Below, in pieces: positions 51,648 through 61,066 of a stretch of DNA of 64,000 bases; position 1 is the stretch's first letter; every line of letters begins with the position of its first letter. The position numbers were made by a program, and so were the translations under genes. The notes under the pieces were generated by a model that was given only the letters and a program-made list of their open reading frames with translations, did no database searches and was not told the origin of the DNA. The stretch comes from Natronobeatus ordinarius. Its GTDB lineage: Archaea; Halobacteriota; Halobacteria; Halobacteriales; Natrialbaceae. The stretch is from assembly GCF_024362485.1 (NCBI RefSeq), contig NZ_CP101456.1:496001-560000 (forward strand), read 5' to 3'.

Positions 51648-52535
51648 TCATGGCTGGACGTGGACGTAGTAGTTGAACAGGTCGGTGTAGTTCGGTTCGA
51701 CCTCGGTCACGCGGGCGTTGTCGCCTCCCTCGATCGCCGCCCGGAGGGTCTCGAGGTCGCTGTCGGCGGCGAGGAAGCCGCGTGCCTCCCCGCCAAGCGG
51801 GAACAACTCGCCGTCGACGACGTACGTCTGTGCAGTGCGGATCGCCGACCGCCCGCTGACGCGAACCACCGGCGGCACCGACTCGAGTAACTCCTCGGGA
51901 GTGCCGACCGTTGAGATCGTCCCGTCGGGCATGAAGGCGATGCGGTCGGCGAGGGTGGCGTCGATCGGGCGGTGACTCGAGAGCACGACCGTCGCGCCGG
52001 CCGCGTTGCGCTCGAGGACGACGTCGTGAAACCGCTGGACGTTCGTCAGGTCGACGCCGGCGGTCGGCTCGTCGAGCAAGTAAAGCGGAACGTCCGCGCT
52101 CATCGTCAGGGCGAACTCGAGTTTCCGTTTCATCCCTTCGGAGTAGGTCTCGACGAGTTTTCCGAGGTCGGCCGTGAGCCCGAGCTCCTCGACGTAGCTC
52201 TCCCAGCGGTCGGTAAATCGGGGCTGAACTCGGCCGTAGAAGTCGACGTTCTCCCGGCCGGTCAGCGTCTCGACGGCGACCGAATCCTGGAGCAGAAAGC
52301 CCAGCGTGTCGCCGGCGGCCGCCTGCGGAGGCTGTCCGAAGACCTCGATCTCCCCCTCGGTGGGCCGTTCGCTCCCGGCGAGACACGACAGCAGGACCGT
52401 CTTCCCGACGCCGTTGGGACCCATCAGAAGGAGGATCTCGCCCTCGTGGACCTCGAGGTCGACGCCCTCGAGGATCTGGTCGTCGGGGCCGAACGTCTTG
52501 TGTAGGCCCGTTCCGGACAGTGCGAGGTCGGTCAC
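51648..52535 (-). CDS. ABC transporter ATP-binding protein (system 2)
   Basis: 295 residues. Walker A GPNGVGKT, signature YSEGMKRKLEFALTM, Walker B YLLDEPTAGVD and the switch SSHRP. The N-terminal DLALSGTGLHKTFGPDDQILEGVDLEVHEGEILLLMG is typical. The C-terminal 80 residues form a small regulatory part. Its start overlaps the permease stop by 4 bases. The export substrate is unknown. Confidence 0.93.
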   Translation of the reverse strand: MTDLALSGTGLHKTFGPDDQILEGVDLEVHEGEILLLMGPNGVGKTVLLSCLAGSERPTEGEIEVFGQPPQAAAGDTLGFLLQDSVAVETLTGRENVDFYGRVQPRFTDRWESYVEELGLTADLGKLVETYSEGMKRKLEFALTMSADVPLYLLDEPTAGVDLTNVQRFHDVVLERNAAGATVVLSSHRPIDATLADRIAFMPDGTISTVGTPEELLESVPPVVRVSGRSAIRTAQTYVVDGELFPLGGEARGFLAADSDLETLRAAIEGGDNARVTEVEPNYTDLFNYYVHVQP

Positions 52536-53398
52536 GGCATCACCTCCCGTTTGTAGAGGACGCGACGCGTCGTGGCGATCCCGACGCCGAGGGCGAGTAC
52601 GGCGTAGGCGGCGAGCACGGCGAGCCCGACGGCCGCGTCGGGGGCCACCGGCGGCGCGATTCCAATCTCCGCCGACGGCGGGACCACGAGGTGGTGGGCG
52701 ACCAGTCGCGTGGCGAGGGTGTGTGGCATCCAGTTGAGCAACCAGTCGGGCCCGTGGAAAACGGAGGGATCCGTGCCGTTGTACCCCGAGAGCATGAACG
52801 CCACCAGCGCGAGGCTGACGGTGATGATCGAGGCGTAGCGGGAGTTACGAACGGCGACGGAGACGACGACGGCGACGACCATCCAGAAGACCGCGAACGT
52901 GACGAGCGCTGCGAGGACGTAAAGCGGCGAGAACCCAGAGCGGAGGTCGAAGCTCGCGCCGGTCGCGACGCCGATCGGAAGGACGACCGCGAACGCGACG
53001 AGCGCCAGGGTGGCCCCGGCGACCATCCGTCCCGCCAGGTCAGCAGTGGGTGCGATCGAGAGTGCCCGGAAGTGGACGTAGCGGTCAGCCTCGAGGTCCG
53101 CCCCGAGCTGTTCGCTGAAACTGTTGAGCGCGGCGATGATGGCTCCAAAGGTGCCGTAACTGACCGCAATACTGGCTTTCACGTACGGTTCGACGTCCGC
53201 TGGAACGTCGCCGGGGACGAACACCAGGATGGTCAGCAGGTAGAAGCCGGCGGGAAAGCCGATGGTCCAGAACAGGACGCCGGTGTCCCGGAACAGCTCC
53301 CGGACGTAGCGCTCGGTGAACGCCCGCGACTGGCTCGTCCACCGCTCGAGGTCGCGTCTCCCGGTCGGGGTCGACAGCGTGGTCGTGTCGGCCGTCAT
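52532..53398 (-). CDS. ABC-2 type transporter permease (system 2)
   Basis: 288 residues from MTADTTTLSTPTGRR; an in-frame start 108 bp upstream crosses the promoter and is rejected. Six membrane helices at about 40-62, 77-98, 127-150, 158-187, 195-212 and 252-275. The N-terminal RYVRELFRDTGVLFWTIGFPAGFYLLTILVFVPGDVP is typical of ABC-2 exporters. First gene of the unit permease-ATPase-(gap)-membrane protein-regulator. Confidence 0.9.
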   Translation of the reverse strand: MTADTTTLSTPTGRRDLERWTSQSRAFTERYVRELFRDTGVLFWTIGFPAGFYLLTILVFVPGDVPADVEPYVKASIAVSYGTFGAIIAALNSFSEQLGADLEADRYVHFRALSIAPTADLAGRMVAGATLALVAFAVVLPIGVATGASFDLRSGFSPLYVLAALVTFAVFWMVVAVVVSVAVRNSRYASIITVSLALVAFMLSGYNGTDPSVFHGPDWLLNWMPHTLATRLVAHHLVVPPSAEIGIAPPVAPDAAVGLAVLAAYAVLALGVGIATTRRVLYKREVMP

Positions 53399-53452
53399 CG
53401 TTCTCGTGTTACAAATAACTCTCCTGTGCAATAAGCATTGCCAATAAATGTA

Positions 53453-53467
53453 CTTTGTAGCACAAAG
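53453..53467. promoter_or_regulatory. Palindrome upstream of ABC system 2 promoter
   Basis: CTTTGT and ACAAAG separated by three bases (AGC), about 60 bp before the permease ATG and directly behind the minus-strand TATA-like CATTTATTGG (53441-53450). Placed over the BRE region, it is a likely operator, perhaps of the ArsR-like regulator encoded in the same cluster. Confidence 0.5.
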
Positions 53468-53547
53468 CAAATGGGCAGCTAAACAACAGATGTACTCGAA
53501 CGTCACCCGTAACCCGGTGGTGTCGACCGTATCGCCGTGTAGGGTGC

Positions 53548-53766
53548 CTACAGGAAGTCGACCTCGAGAACGTCGGTGATCCCGGGAGCGTCGAAATCGG
53601 TGTCGAAGTCCGCGGGTCCACTCTTGAACACCTCACCCTGGTAGCCCTCGAACAGTACCAGCGGTGGGGCGACGGCACGCTCGTCGAGGTGGTCGTCGAC
53701 GTACGTGACGGCCTCATCGACGCCATCGAGGCAGTCGATGAGGACGCTGCTGTCGTAGACCGTCAT
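53548..53766 (-). pseudogene. VapC-like PIN toxin, internally deleted
   Basis: 72 residues against the usual 125-135. The start MTVYDSSVLIDCLDG has the first PIN aspartate, and APPLVLFEGYQGEVF the second acidic residue (Glu). The C-terminus DTDFDAPGITDVLEVDFL is the normal VapC end, but the 55 or so residues between GPADF and DTDFDAP, which carry the third and fourth acidic ligands' helix, are missing. The reading frame is kept. So the RNase is probably inactive. The ATG overlaps the antitoxin stop by 4 bases. Confidence 0.7.
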
Positions 53767-53957
53767 CGGTCGCCGACGCCGCGTTTCATCTCCTTGCGCT
53801 TCTCCCGTGCGCGTTCGGCCGCGTCGGTACCGGCCCAGAGCCCGGCCCCGTCCCGGACCGTCTCGCGCCGGTCCTCGACGAGACGCGAGAGCAGGTCGTC
53901 GAAGGTCTCGTCCTCGCCCTTGAGTGCCTCGAGCGCCGCGTGCGTCTCGTCGTCCAC
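53763..53957 (-). CDS. VapB-like antitoxin, N-terminus uncertain
   Basis: 64 residues from GTG 53957, starting VDDETHAALEALKGEDETFDDLLSRLVEDRR. In-frame bases upstream read ISKTIR before VDDE, which would complete the ribbon-helix-helix strand, but the codon where an ATG is expected (53975-53973) is ATA. A TATA-like TATAC sits about 26 bp before the GTG, so a GTG-started leaderless protein with a shortened DNA-binding strand is possible. It ends EKRKEMKRGVGDR, overlapping vapC. Confidence 0.7.
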   Translation of the reverse strand: MDDETHAALEALKGEDETFDDLLSRLVEDRRETVRDGAGLWAGTDAAERAREKRKEMKRGVGDR

Positions 53958-54083
53958 GCGGATGGTCTTGCTTATAGCCGTTTGTATACGGACCAGTGTA
54001 CAGGGCCGTTTTCCCGATCCGGCCTGACCACTTTCACCGCGGTACGAGAACCCTTAACCACGGCGCGCTCGAATCCCGTCCCA

Positions 54084-56504
54084 ATGGCTACGACGGACGA
54101 GGAAGTCCCTTCCATCGAGCACCCGCTGCTCGAGTCGAACTTCCTCGAGCGACGCCTCTACCAGCTGAAACTCGCCGGAACAGCGGCGAACGATCACACC
54201 CTCGTCTGTCTCCCGACGGGGCTGGGTAAGACGACGGTGAGTCTGCTCGTGACCGCTCGACGGCTCGACGAAGTGGGTGGGAAGTCGCTGATGCTCGCAC
54301 CCACCAAGCCGCTCGTCCAGCAACACGCCGACTTCTACCGCGAAGCGCTCCGGATTCCCGACGAGGAGATCGTCGTCTTCACGGGCGACGTCAGCCCCGA
54401 CGATCGGGCCACACTGTGGGAGGAGGCGACCGTGATCATGGCGACGCCGCAGGTGATCGAGAACGACCTCGTCGGCTCGCGAATCTCCCTCCGGGACGTG
54501 ACCCATCTCACCTTCGACGAGTGTCACCGCGCCACCGGCGACTACGCCTACAACTACATCGCCGAACGCTACCACGCCGACGCACGCGAGCCGCTGGTGA
54601 CGGGGATGTCCGCGTCGCCGGGCGGCGACGAGGAGGCCATCCTCGAGGTCTGTGAGAACCTGGGCCTCCACGAGGTCGAGGTGATGACCGAGGAGGACGC
54701 CGACGTCGCCGAGTTCACCCACGAGACCGACCTCGAGTGGGAACGCATCGAGTTGCCCGAGGAGGTGCTCGAGATCCGCGACGCGCTGAACGAGGTGATC
54801 ACGGACCGACTCGAGAAGCTCAAAGAGCTCGGGATCGCCCGCTCGACGAAGCCGGATCAGTCCCAGTCGGACCTGAACCGGATGCGCGCGGAGCTTCAGC
54901 AGCTGATCGGCAACGACCAGTCGACGGGCTACAAGGGGATGTCGATCCACGCGGAGGTGATGAAACTGCGCCAGGCCGTGACCCTGGTCGAGACTCAGAG
55001 CGTCGAGGCTCTGCGGCGGTACTTCGAGCGCCAGCGCAACCAGGCCCGGACGTCGGGCGCCTCGAAGGCGAGCCAGCGGATGGTCTCCGATCCCCGGGTT
55101 CGAGAGGCGATGCGCAAAGCCGAGTCGTTCGACCAGCTGCACCCGAAGTACCGCAAGACGCGGATGCTCCTGGCCGAGACGCTCGGCCTCGAGGGCGGCG
55201 AGCGCGTGATCGTCTTCACCGAGTCGCGGGACACGGCCGAGGCGCTGACTGACTTCCTGTGCACGAGCTTCGACGCGAAGCGCTTCGTCGGCCAGGGCGA
55301 CCGCGAGGGCTCCGATGGCATGACCCAGAACCAACAACAGGCGGTGCTCGACGAGTTCCGGGCTGGCGAGTTCGAGGTGCTCGTCTCGACGTCGGTCGCC
55401 GAAGAGGGCCTCGACGTCCCCGAGGTCGATCTCGTGCTCTTTTACGAGCCCGTCCCCACCGCGATCCGGTCGATCCAGCGCAAGGGCCGAACCGGCCGGC
55501 AGTCGAAAGGGCGCGTCGTCGTCCTGATGGCCGAGGACACTCGTGACGAGGCGTACTTCTGGATCTCCCGCCGGCGCGAAAAGGAGATGGAGTCGGAGTT
55601 GCGTCAGCTGAAGGGTGTGGCCGAGGAGATCGAGGAGGAACTGGACGCGAGCCAGCAGTCGCTCGAGGCGTTCGAGACCGGGGCGAAAGTGAACGACGGA
55701 ACGGAAAAACCCGGTGACGGAAGCGGGGTCTCGAGTGGAAGCAAGGGGGTTGCGAAGCAGCCGGGGCTCGAGGACTTCGCCGACGTGGACGACGGCGACG
55801 CCGAAGCCGGCACCGGGGACGTCGAGCCACCGACGCCGGACGAGGAGGCGGAAACGATCGAGATCGTCGCCGACCAGCGAGAGATGGATTCGGACGTTCC
55901 ACGGGAGCTCTCGAGGCGCGCGGACGTCGAGATTCGCCTCGAGACGCTCGCCGTGGGCGACTACGTGCTCTCCGATCGCGTCGTCGTCGAGCGCAAGTCG
56001 ACGGCGGACTTCGTCGACTCGCTCGTCGGCGACGATCGGTCGGTGTTCGAGCAGGTCGGCGCGATGGCACGAAACTACTCGCGGCCGATCGTGCTCGTCG
56101 AGGGCGAGGGGCTCTACGAACAGCGCGACATTCATCCGAACGCGATCCGCGGGGCGCTCTCGAGCCTCGCGGTGGACTTCGGCGCGAGCGTGCTCAGAAC
56201 CGAGAGCGAGGCCGACACGATGGAGCTGCTCGCGGTGATCGCCGGCCGGGAACAGGAGACCTCGGGTCGGTCGGTGTCGGTCCACGGCGAGAAGGGGACC
56301 AAGACGCTCGGCGAACAGCAGGAGTACGTCGTCTCCTCGATCGCCGAGATCGGGCCGGTGACGGCACGGGCGTTACTCGAGGAGTTCGGCTCCGTGGAGG
56401 CGGTGATGATCGCCACCGAGGAGGAGTTGATGGAAGCCGACGGCGTCGGGAAGGTGACGGCCGAGCGAATCCGCGAGGTCGTCGGGAGCGACTACACGGG
56501 CTGA
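54084..56504 (+). CDS. hef: Hef helicase-nuclease
   Basis: 806 residues from ATG 54084. N-terminal superfamily 2 helicase: Walker A LPTGLGKT (about 46), DECH (TFDECHRATGDYAY) near 145, SASPGG, and motif VI QRKGRTGRQSKGR near 470. A linker with acidic residues follows (560-610). The C-terminal XPF-type nuclease has VVVERKSTADFVDSL (ERKxxxD site) near 660 and tandem helix-hairpin-helix motifs (IAEIGPVTARALLEEFGSVEAVMIATEEELMEADGVGKVTAERI). It processes stalled replication forks and is the archaeal FANCM/XPF relative. Confidence 0.96.
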   Translation: MATTDEEVPSIEHPLLESNFLERRLYQLKLAGTAANDHTLVCLPTGLGKTTVSLLVTARRLDEVGGKSLMLAPTKPLVQQHADFYREALRIPDEEIVVFTGDVSPDDRATLWEEATVIMATPQVIENDLVGSRISLRDVTHLTFDECHRATGDYAYNYIAERYHADAREPLVTGMSASPGGDEEAILEVCENLGLHEVEVMTEEDADVAEFTHETDLEWERIELPEEVLEIRDALNEVITDRLEKLKELGIARSTKPDQSQSDLNRMRAELQQLIGNDQSTGYKGMSIHAEVMKLRQAVTLVETQSVEALRRYFERQRNQARTSGASKASQRMVSDPRVREAMRKAESFDQLHPKYRKTRMLLAETLGLEGGERVIVFTESRDTAEALTDFLCTSFDAKRFVGQGDREGSDGMTQNQQQAVLDEFRAGEFEVLVSTSVAEEGLDVPEVDLVLFYEPVPTAIRSIQRKGRTGRQSKGRVVVLMAEDTRDEAYFWISRRREKEMESELRQLKGVAEEIEEELDASQQSLEAFETGAKVNDGTEKPGDGSGVSSGSKGVAKQPGLEDFADVDDGDAEAGTGDVEPPTPDEEAETIEIVADQREMDSDVPRELSRRADVEIRLETLAVGDYVLSDRVVVERKSTADFVDSLVGDDRSVFEQVGAMARNYSRPIVLVEGEGLYEQRDIHPNAIRGALSSLAVDFGASVLRTESEADTMELLAVIAGREQETSGRSVSVHGEKGTKTLGEQQEYVVSSIAEIGPVTARALLEEFGSVEAVMIATEEELMEADGVGKVTAERIREVVGSDYTG

Positions 56505-56532
56505 CCCGCTCGAACCGTTCGTGGGGCTCGCC

Positions 56533-57264
56533 TCACCGACCCAGCACCGCGAGCGCTTCCGCCGCTTCGCGGGCCGCCTCGAGGCAGTCGCGCGCGTACC
56601 GGGGGTCGTCGGTCTCGGCCGCCTCGCGGGAGAAGCGTTCGAGCGCTTCGGTGAGCGACGCCCGGGCCGTCTCGAGGTCGGCGTCGACCGGTGGGCTCGA
56701 ACGGCGGCCCGTTCGCTCGCGGGTTCGCCGGCCCCTGTCGACGCGTTCCTCGCGACGGCCGGACGACTGCTGTGACGGCGGCGTCCGACGGGGTGGTGTC
56801 GTGTGGCGGACGACGCTCGCGTCCGCGGTCCGACTCGAGTCCGTCCGTTCTTCCTCGGAGGCGGACGCCGGCGGTTCGGTCGCTTTCTCCTCGTCGGCCG
56901 TCGGGGTGGCCGGCTCCGGCTCGGCTCGCGACTCGGCGGCCGTGGCGTCCTCGGCCTCGGCCTCGCCCTTGTCAGCCGTCTCTGCCGCCGACTCTTCTTC
57001 GGCTGCCGATTCAGCCACCTCGTCGTCCGACTCCTCGAGGTCGGGTCCTTCGACGGCCTCGGGCCCCCCGTGACAGGAGGGACAGAAGGTCACCCCGTTC
57101 TGGCGAAAGAGGGGGTCCGCACAGGTGTCACAGTGGGTGTTGGTCATCGTCGCCCCCTTGAGCAGGAGGTCGCTCATCCGCTGGGTGGCTTCCCGGTCGC
57201 GTTTGTCGCGCTCGTACTTCTTCCGAAGCTTCTCGCGCTCGGCTTCCTTGTCGAAGTCGCTCAT
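56533..57264 (-). CDS. Sjogren-autoantigen-like zinc-finger protein
   Basis: 243 residues. A charged coiled N-terminus (DKEAEREKLRKKYERDKRDREATQRMSDLLLKGATM) leads into a zinc ribbon THCDTCADPLFRQNGVTFCPSCHG, the Auto_anti-p27 (Sjogren/scleroderma autoantigen 1) domain. About 110 acidic and Ser/Thr-rich, probably disordered residues follow, then a C-terminal helical bundle (LETARASLTEALERFSREAAE). Widespread in haloarchaea; role unknown. Confidence 0.87.
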   Translation of the reverse strand: MSDFDKEAEREKLRKKYERDKRDREATQRMSDLLLKGATMTNTHCDTCADPLFRQNGVTFCPSCHGGPEAVEGPDLEESDDEVAESAAEEESAAETADKGEAEAEDATAAESRAEPEPATPTADEEKATEPPASASEEERTDSSRTADASVVRHTTPPRRTPPSQQSSGRREERVDRGRRTRERTGRRSSPPVDADLETARASLTEALERFSREAAETDDPRYARDCLEAAREAAEALAVLGR

Positions 57265-57307
57265 GGAAGAGACAAGGCCGTCATCGGTCGAAAAGGCTAC
57301 GGATAGT

Positions 57308-58666
57308 TCACCAGGCCGTCAGCGCTCGACGGCCGTGGTCGGCGACGAGGATCGCAAGGAAGGTGAGCGCGCCGGTGAGCGCGAACGCGCCACCGACGTA
57401 GAACACCGACGCCATGCTCACCTCGACCATGAGCCAGCCGGCGATGAGCGGCCCCAGCACCGAGCCCGGCCGCCAGACGAGTTCTCGGATGCCGAAACTC
57501 GAGGCGACGCCACCCTGGTCCGTTCCCTCGTCGGCGAACAGTGCCATGCTCGCCGGCTCACGAAAGGAGTCGGCCACGCCGAGCAGCCCCGAACAGACGA
57601 CCAGCGGCAGGTACGCCGGGGGAACGTCGCCGAGGACGGGCAGGCTCACTCCGGTCCCGATCGCGGCGCCGATCGCCGGTGAGAGCGGAATCGCGATCGC
57701 GATCAGGCCGTAGGTGCCCCCGCCGGCGAAGACGAACAGCGAACGGCCGTAGCCGTCCGAGAGCCGGCCGGTGAACAGCTGGCCGACCATGTTCGTCGCC
57801 TTCTCGGCGGTGACGGTGACGGCGACGGCGGTCGCCGCAACCCCGAGCCCGCCGCCGGCGAGGGCCGTCCCCGCGTAGATCGGAACCCACGTCCGGACCA
57901 TCGTCACCGCGAAGGCGTACTGGGCCCGGAAGCTCGTGATCGTCAGGAGCTTGCGATTGAGCGCGAGGTCGGCGAACGGAAAGCCCGTGATCCGGGTGTC
58001 GTCGGACTCGAGGGTGGTGAACAGGCCGATCCACGCGACGACCACGAGGACGACGATGATCGTGAAGATCGGCCCGAAGCCGACGGCGTCGAAGATCCAG
58101 CCCGCCGAGAGCGAGCCCACGATCGAGGCGAGAAAGGACGCGGCGTTCGCTTTCCCGATCCGGTCGGCGCGCGTCCCGACCGACGCGAGTTCGCCAACCA
58201 GCGAGAGCGTCATCAGCCCGGCGCCGGTGACGGCGATCCCCTGCAGGGCCCGGACCAGAATGAACGACCCAGAGGAGTCCACGAGCGGGAAGAGCGCGTA
58301 GACGACGGCACCGACGGCGAGCACGCACAGCAGTACGGTCCGTTTGTCGAACCGGTCCCCGGCCCAGGCCAGCGGAACGACCGCGAGCGTCTGTGCGAGG
58401 GTGAACCCTGTCGTGTACATCCCGATGACGAACCCGGCGCTGATGGTGATCCCGAGGATCGTCGTCGCCTGCGGATCGAGGACGTTGATGTACGTCGGCA
58501 GCAGCGTCAACAGCGTTATGAAGCCGAATCCCTCGGCGAATCGCGTCAGATAGAGGATCCAGAACTGGGTGGCGTCGGCCCCCGAATCCGACCGTCCGCC
58601 TTCAGTGGCTCCTGAATCCGTCGACTCAGCGGGTGCTCCCCGGCTTCGGTCCTCGCGCGGTCTCAC
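57308..58666 (-). CDS. Major facilitator superfamily transporter
   Basis: 452 residues, GTG start. About 30 charged disordered residues precede twelve membrane helices. The cytoplasmic loop between helices 2 and 3 has AWAGDRFDKRTVLL, the MFS motif A-like element (GxxxDRxxxR). A second half starts after RKLLTITSFRAQYAFAVTMVRTWVPIYAG; GRLSDGYGRS is the repeated motif. Substrate unknown; the pattern is that of multidrug or metabolite exporters. Confidence 0.9.
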   Translation of the reverse strand: MRPREDRSRGAPAESTDSGATEGGRSDSGADATQFWILYLTRFAEGFGFITLLTLLPTYINVLDPQATTILGITISAGFVIGMYTTGFTLAQTLAVVPLAWAGDRFDKRTVLLCVLAVGAVVYALFPLVDSSGSFILVRALQGIAVTGAGLMTLSLVGELASVGTRADRIGKANAASFLASIVGSLSAGWIFDAVGFGPIFTIIVVLVVVAWIGLFTTLESDDTRITGFPFADLALNRKLLTITSFRAQYAFAVTMVRTWVPIYAGTALAGGGLGVAATAVAVTVTAEKATNMVGQLFTGRLSDGYGRSLFVFAGGGTYGLIAIAIPLSPAIGAAIGTGVSLPVLGDVPPAYLPLVVCSGLLGVADSFREPASMALFADEGTDQGGVASSFGIRELVWRPGSVLGPLIAGWLMVEVSMASVFYVGGAFALTGALTFLAILVADHGRRALTAW

Positions 58667-58720
58667 ACCGACTCTCTCGAGAGTCGGTCAAAAACGGTTG
58701 TGATCTGTGACGCGAACTCC

Positions 58721-59167
58721 TCACCGATCCCGGGCGTCCTCGAGTCGGTCCACCGCCTCGGCGGGCGTCTCGACGGGCTCGACGCCGGGGACGTCGTGGC
58801 TCTCGAGGCCGACGACCGGGCGGTCGTAGATGCCCGCGAAGCCGATCTCCGTGAGCGTGCCGTGGCTCCCCGAGAGGGCGACCACACCGTCGCCGTTGAG
58901 CACGACGAGGGCGTTTCGGGCGTGGCCAAGTCCGGTCGCGATCGCCGTGTCGACGTACTCGTTCGCGGCGCCGCGGTCCTCGACGGGGAGGATTCCGATC
59001 GTCTCGCCACCCTCGGTTTTCGCCCCGCGACAGACCGCTTCCATCGTGCCACCGAGTCCACCGCAGACGACCGCGTGGCCGCGTCGGCCGAGTTCCCGGC
59101 CGACGGCCTCCGCGACGGCCGCCTCGTCGTCCGTGATCGATCCGCCGCCGATGACGCTCACGCGCAT
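58721..59167 (-). CDS. TIGR00725-type (LOG-like Rossmann) protein
   Basis: 148 residues. MRVSVIGGGSITDDEAAVAEAVGRELGRRGHAVVCGGLGGTMEAVCRGAKTEGGETIGILP and later VVALSGSHGTLTEIGFA. The GGLGGTMEA and GSHGTLTE motifs are the nucleotide/phosphoribose-binding elements of the LOG/MoCo-carrier-like family; the catalytic PGGxGTxxE of cytokinin-activating LOG appears as SGSHGTLTE, so phosphoribohydrolase activity is not certain. Confidence 0.88.
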   Translation of the reverse strand: MRVSVIGGGSITDDEAAVAEAVGRELGRRGHAVVCGGLGGTMEAVCRGAKTEGGETIGILPVEDRGAANEYVDTAIATGLGHARNALVVLNGDGVVALSGSHGTLTEIGFAGIYDRPVVGLESHDVPGVEPVETPAEAVDRLEDARDR

Positions 59168-59295
59168 GTCCTCGAGCGCGGCGCCGGCACGGATGAACGT
59201 GACGGGTTGGGTCGGGACACGACACCCGGCCTTTCATCACAAATCATACAGTATTCGACGGATTTAACGCCGTACCGGCTGGAGCTTCACGTGGT

Positions 59296-60210
59296 ATGAC
59301 GAAAGTTAGCGTGGTCGGCGCGGCCGGCACGGTCGGCGCCGCGGCCGGCTACAACATCGCACTGCGAGGGATCGCCGACGAGCTCGTCTTCGTCGACATT
59401 CCGGACATGGAGGACACGACGGTCGGCCAGGCAGCCGACGTCAACCACGGCGTCGCCTACGACGCCAACACGGTCGTCCGGCAGGGCGACTACGAGGACA
59501 CCGCGGGCTCGGACGTCGTCGTCATCACGGCGGGCATCCCGCGAAAGCCGGGCCAGACCCGGATCGACCTCGCCGGCGACAACGCGCCGATCATGGACGA
59601 CATCGGTGCCTCACTCGCCGAGTACAACGACGACTTCGTCACGATCACCACCTCGAACCCGGTCGACCTCCTGAACCGCCACCTCTACGAGGTCGGCGAC
59701 CGCGCTCGCGAGCAGGTGATCGGCTTCGGCGGCCGACTCGACTCCGCCCGATTCCGCTACGTCCTCTCCCAGCGCTACGACGCGCCGGTGCAAAACGTCG
59801 AGGCGACGATCCTCGGCGAACACGGCGACGCCCAGGTCCCCGTCTTTTCGAAAGTTCGGGTCGACGGCCAGGACCTCGACGTTTCCGAAGACGAAAAAGA
59901 AGCGATCCTGGGCGAGCTCAAAACCAGCGCGATGAACGTCATCGAGAAGAAGGGCGCGACGGAGTGGGGGCCCGCCACGGGGGTCGCTCACATGGTCGAG
60001 GCCGTCCTGCACGACACCGGCGAAGTGCTGCCCGCGAGCGTCGTCCTCGAGGGTGAGTACGGCCACGAGAACACCGCCTTCGGCGTCCCCGTCAAGCTCG
60101 GTTCCGGGGGCGTCGAGGAGATCGTCGAGTGGGAGCTCTCGGCGTTCGAGCGCGAACAACTCGGCGAAGCCGCCGAGAAGCTCGCAGAGCAGTACGAGAA
60201 GATCGCGTAG
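59296..60210 (+). CDS. mdh: Malate dehydrogenase
   Basis: 304 residues. NAD-binding [19 protein letters not shown], then [20 protein letters not shown], substrate-loop arginines in [26 protein letters not shown], and the proton-relay His in [18 protein letters not shown]. This is the [LDH-like] MDH subgroup known from haloarchaea. It interconverts malate and oxaloacetate in the TCA cycle; the acidic surface is typical of halophilic enzymes. A TTTAAC promoter element lies about 33 bp upstream. Confidence 0.96.
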   Translation: MTKVSVVGAAGTVGAAAGYNIALRGIADELVFVDIPDMEDTTVGQAADVNHGVAYDANTVVRQGDYEDTAGSDVVVITAGIPRKPGQTRIDLAGDNAPIMDDIGASLAEYNDDFVTITTSNPVDLLNRHLYEVGDRAREQVIGFGGRLDSARFRYVLSQRYDAPVQNVEATILGEHGDAQVPVFSKVRVDGQDLDVSEDEKEAILGELKTSAMNVIEKKGATEWGPATGVAHMVEAVLHDTGEVLPASVVLEGEYGHENTAFGVPVKLGSGGVEEIVEWELSAFEREQLGEAAEKLAEQYEKIA

Positions 60211-60391
60211 GTGCCGGGGCGCTCACCATCTCACTGGCCGCTTTTCGCAGTCCAGGCCCTCGAGCGTGACGCTCGATCGGCGTCGCCATCGTCGACGTCA
60301 GATCGGAGCCGCGCTCGGTCTCGATAGAAGCAGTGCGTCTCGGCTACTCGAGTCGACATCGGTCGCTCGAGTCATCAGTACCAGCTCGTCG

Positions 60392-60679
60392 TCACTGGAT
60401 GTGCCCTTCCCGGCGCAGCTGGTCGGCCTCGTTCTTCTCGTAGCGCCAGGTGATGTCCGCCTTCTCGTCCTGCCAGTCCCAGGGGGAAACGAGCACGACG
60501 TCGTCTTCGCGGATCCAGATGCGCTTTTGCATCTTGCCGGGAATGCGCGCGGTGCGCTCTTTCCCGTCCGCACAGCGTACTTTGACGCGGTTCGCCCCGA
60601 GCATGTCCGTGACGGTCGCGAAGACTTCGTCCTCCTCGGGCATTCGGAGGTTCTTGCGACCGCCCTCGTCGCCACTCAT
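60392..60679 (-). CDS. eif1A: Translation initiation factor eIF-1A
   Basis: 95 residues. An OB-fold S1-like domain: [83 protein letters not shown]. The [19 protein letters not shown] stretch is diagnostic. It binds the A site of the small subunit during initiation. Complete. Confidence 0.97.
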   Translation of the reverse strand: MSGDEGGRKNLRMPEEDEVFATVTDMLGANRVKVRCADGKERTARIPGKMQKRIWIREDDVVLVSPWDWQDEKADITWRYEKNEADQLRREGHIQ

Positions 60680-60781
60680 GGCCCGACGTTTGCGGCCGAG
60701 GCGTTTAACGTTTTATCGTTTCTGGCGGCTGAACCGGCTTACGGCGCGGGCTTCGTGTGCCCTCTGTGAATCACGGCGTTT

Positions 60782-60988
60782 ATGGCGCTTCCACGAGCAG
60801 TCCGGGTCATGCTCAGGAACCTCGGCCCAGTCGGCATCGTCGGCGTCCTGTCACTCGTCGTCGGAATCGCCGTCGTGGCCCACGCGAACCTCCAGATCGC
60901 TGCCGGCATCGCCCTCGTGCTCGCCGGCCTCGGCCTCGTCGTGAAGTCGCTCGTCACCAGCATGCTCAGCGCCTGGGGGATGTTCTGA
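60782..60988 (+). CDS. Small membrane protein (DUF7470-like)
   Basis: 68 residues with two helices: about 13-33 (LGPVGIVGVLSLVVGIAVVAH) and 37-60 (LQIAAGIALVLAGLGLVVKSLVTSM). It ends in LSAWGMF. Short basic head MALPRAVRVMLRN. Resembles a haloarchaeal family I know as DUF7470; function unknown. Confidence 0.72.
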   Translation: MALPRAVRVMLRNLGPVGIVGVLSLVVGIAVVAHANLQIAAGIALVLAGLGLVVKSLVTSMLSAWGMF

Positions 60989-61066
60989 TCGACCGGCGAG
61001 ACGTCACCCCCCTCGAGAGCGTCACGGACACCCATCGCTCCGAACGATTTTGAGGCTCGAGCCCGT

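Noticed and set aside
32027-53398. The two ABC systems as recent duplicates
   Set aside because: Their permeases and ATPases share only family-level motifs, and their gene neighbours differ.
54054-56285. 743-codon minus-strand frame opposite hef
   Set aside because: Mirror of hef codon usage; no start signal or family match, while hef itself has all helicase and nuclease motifs.
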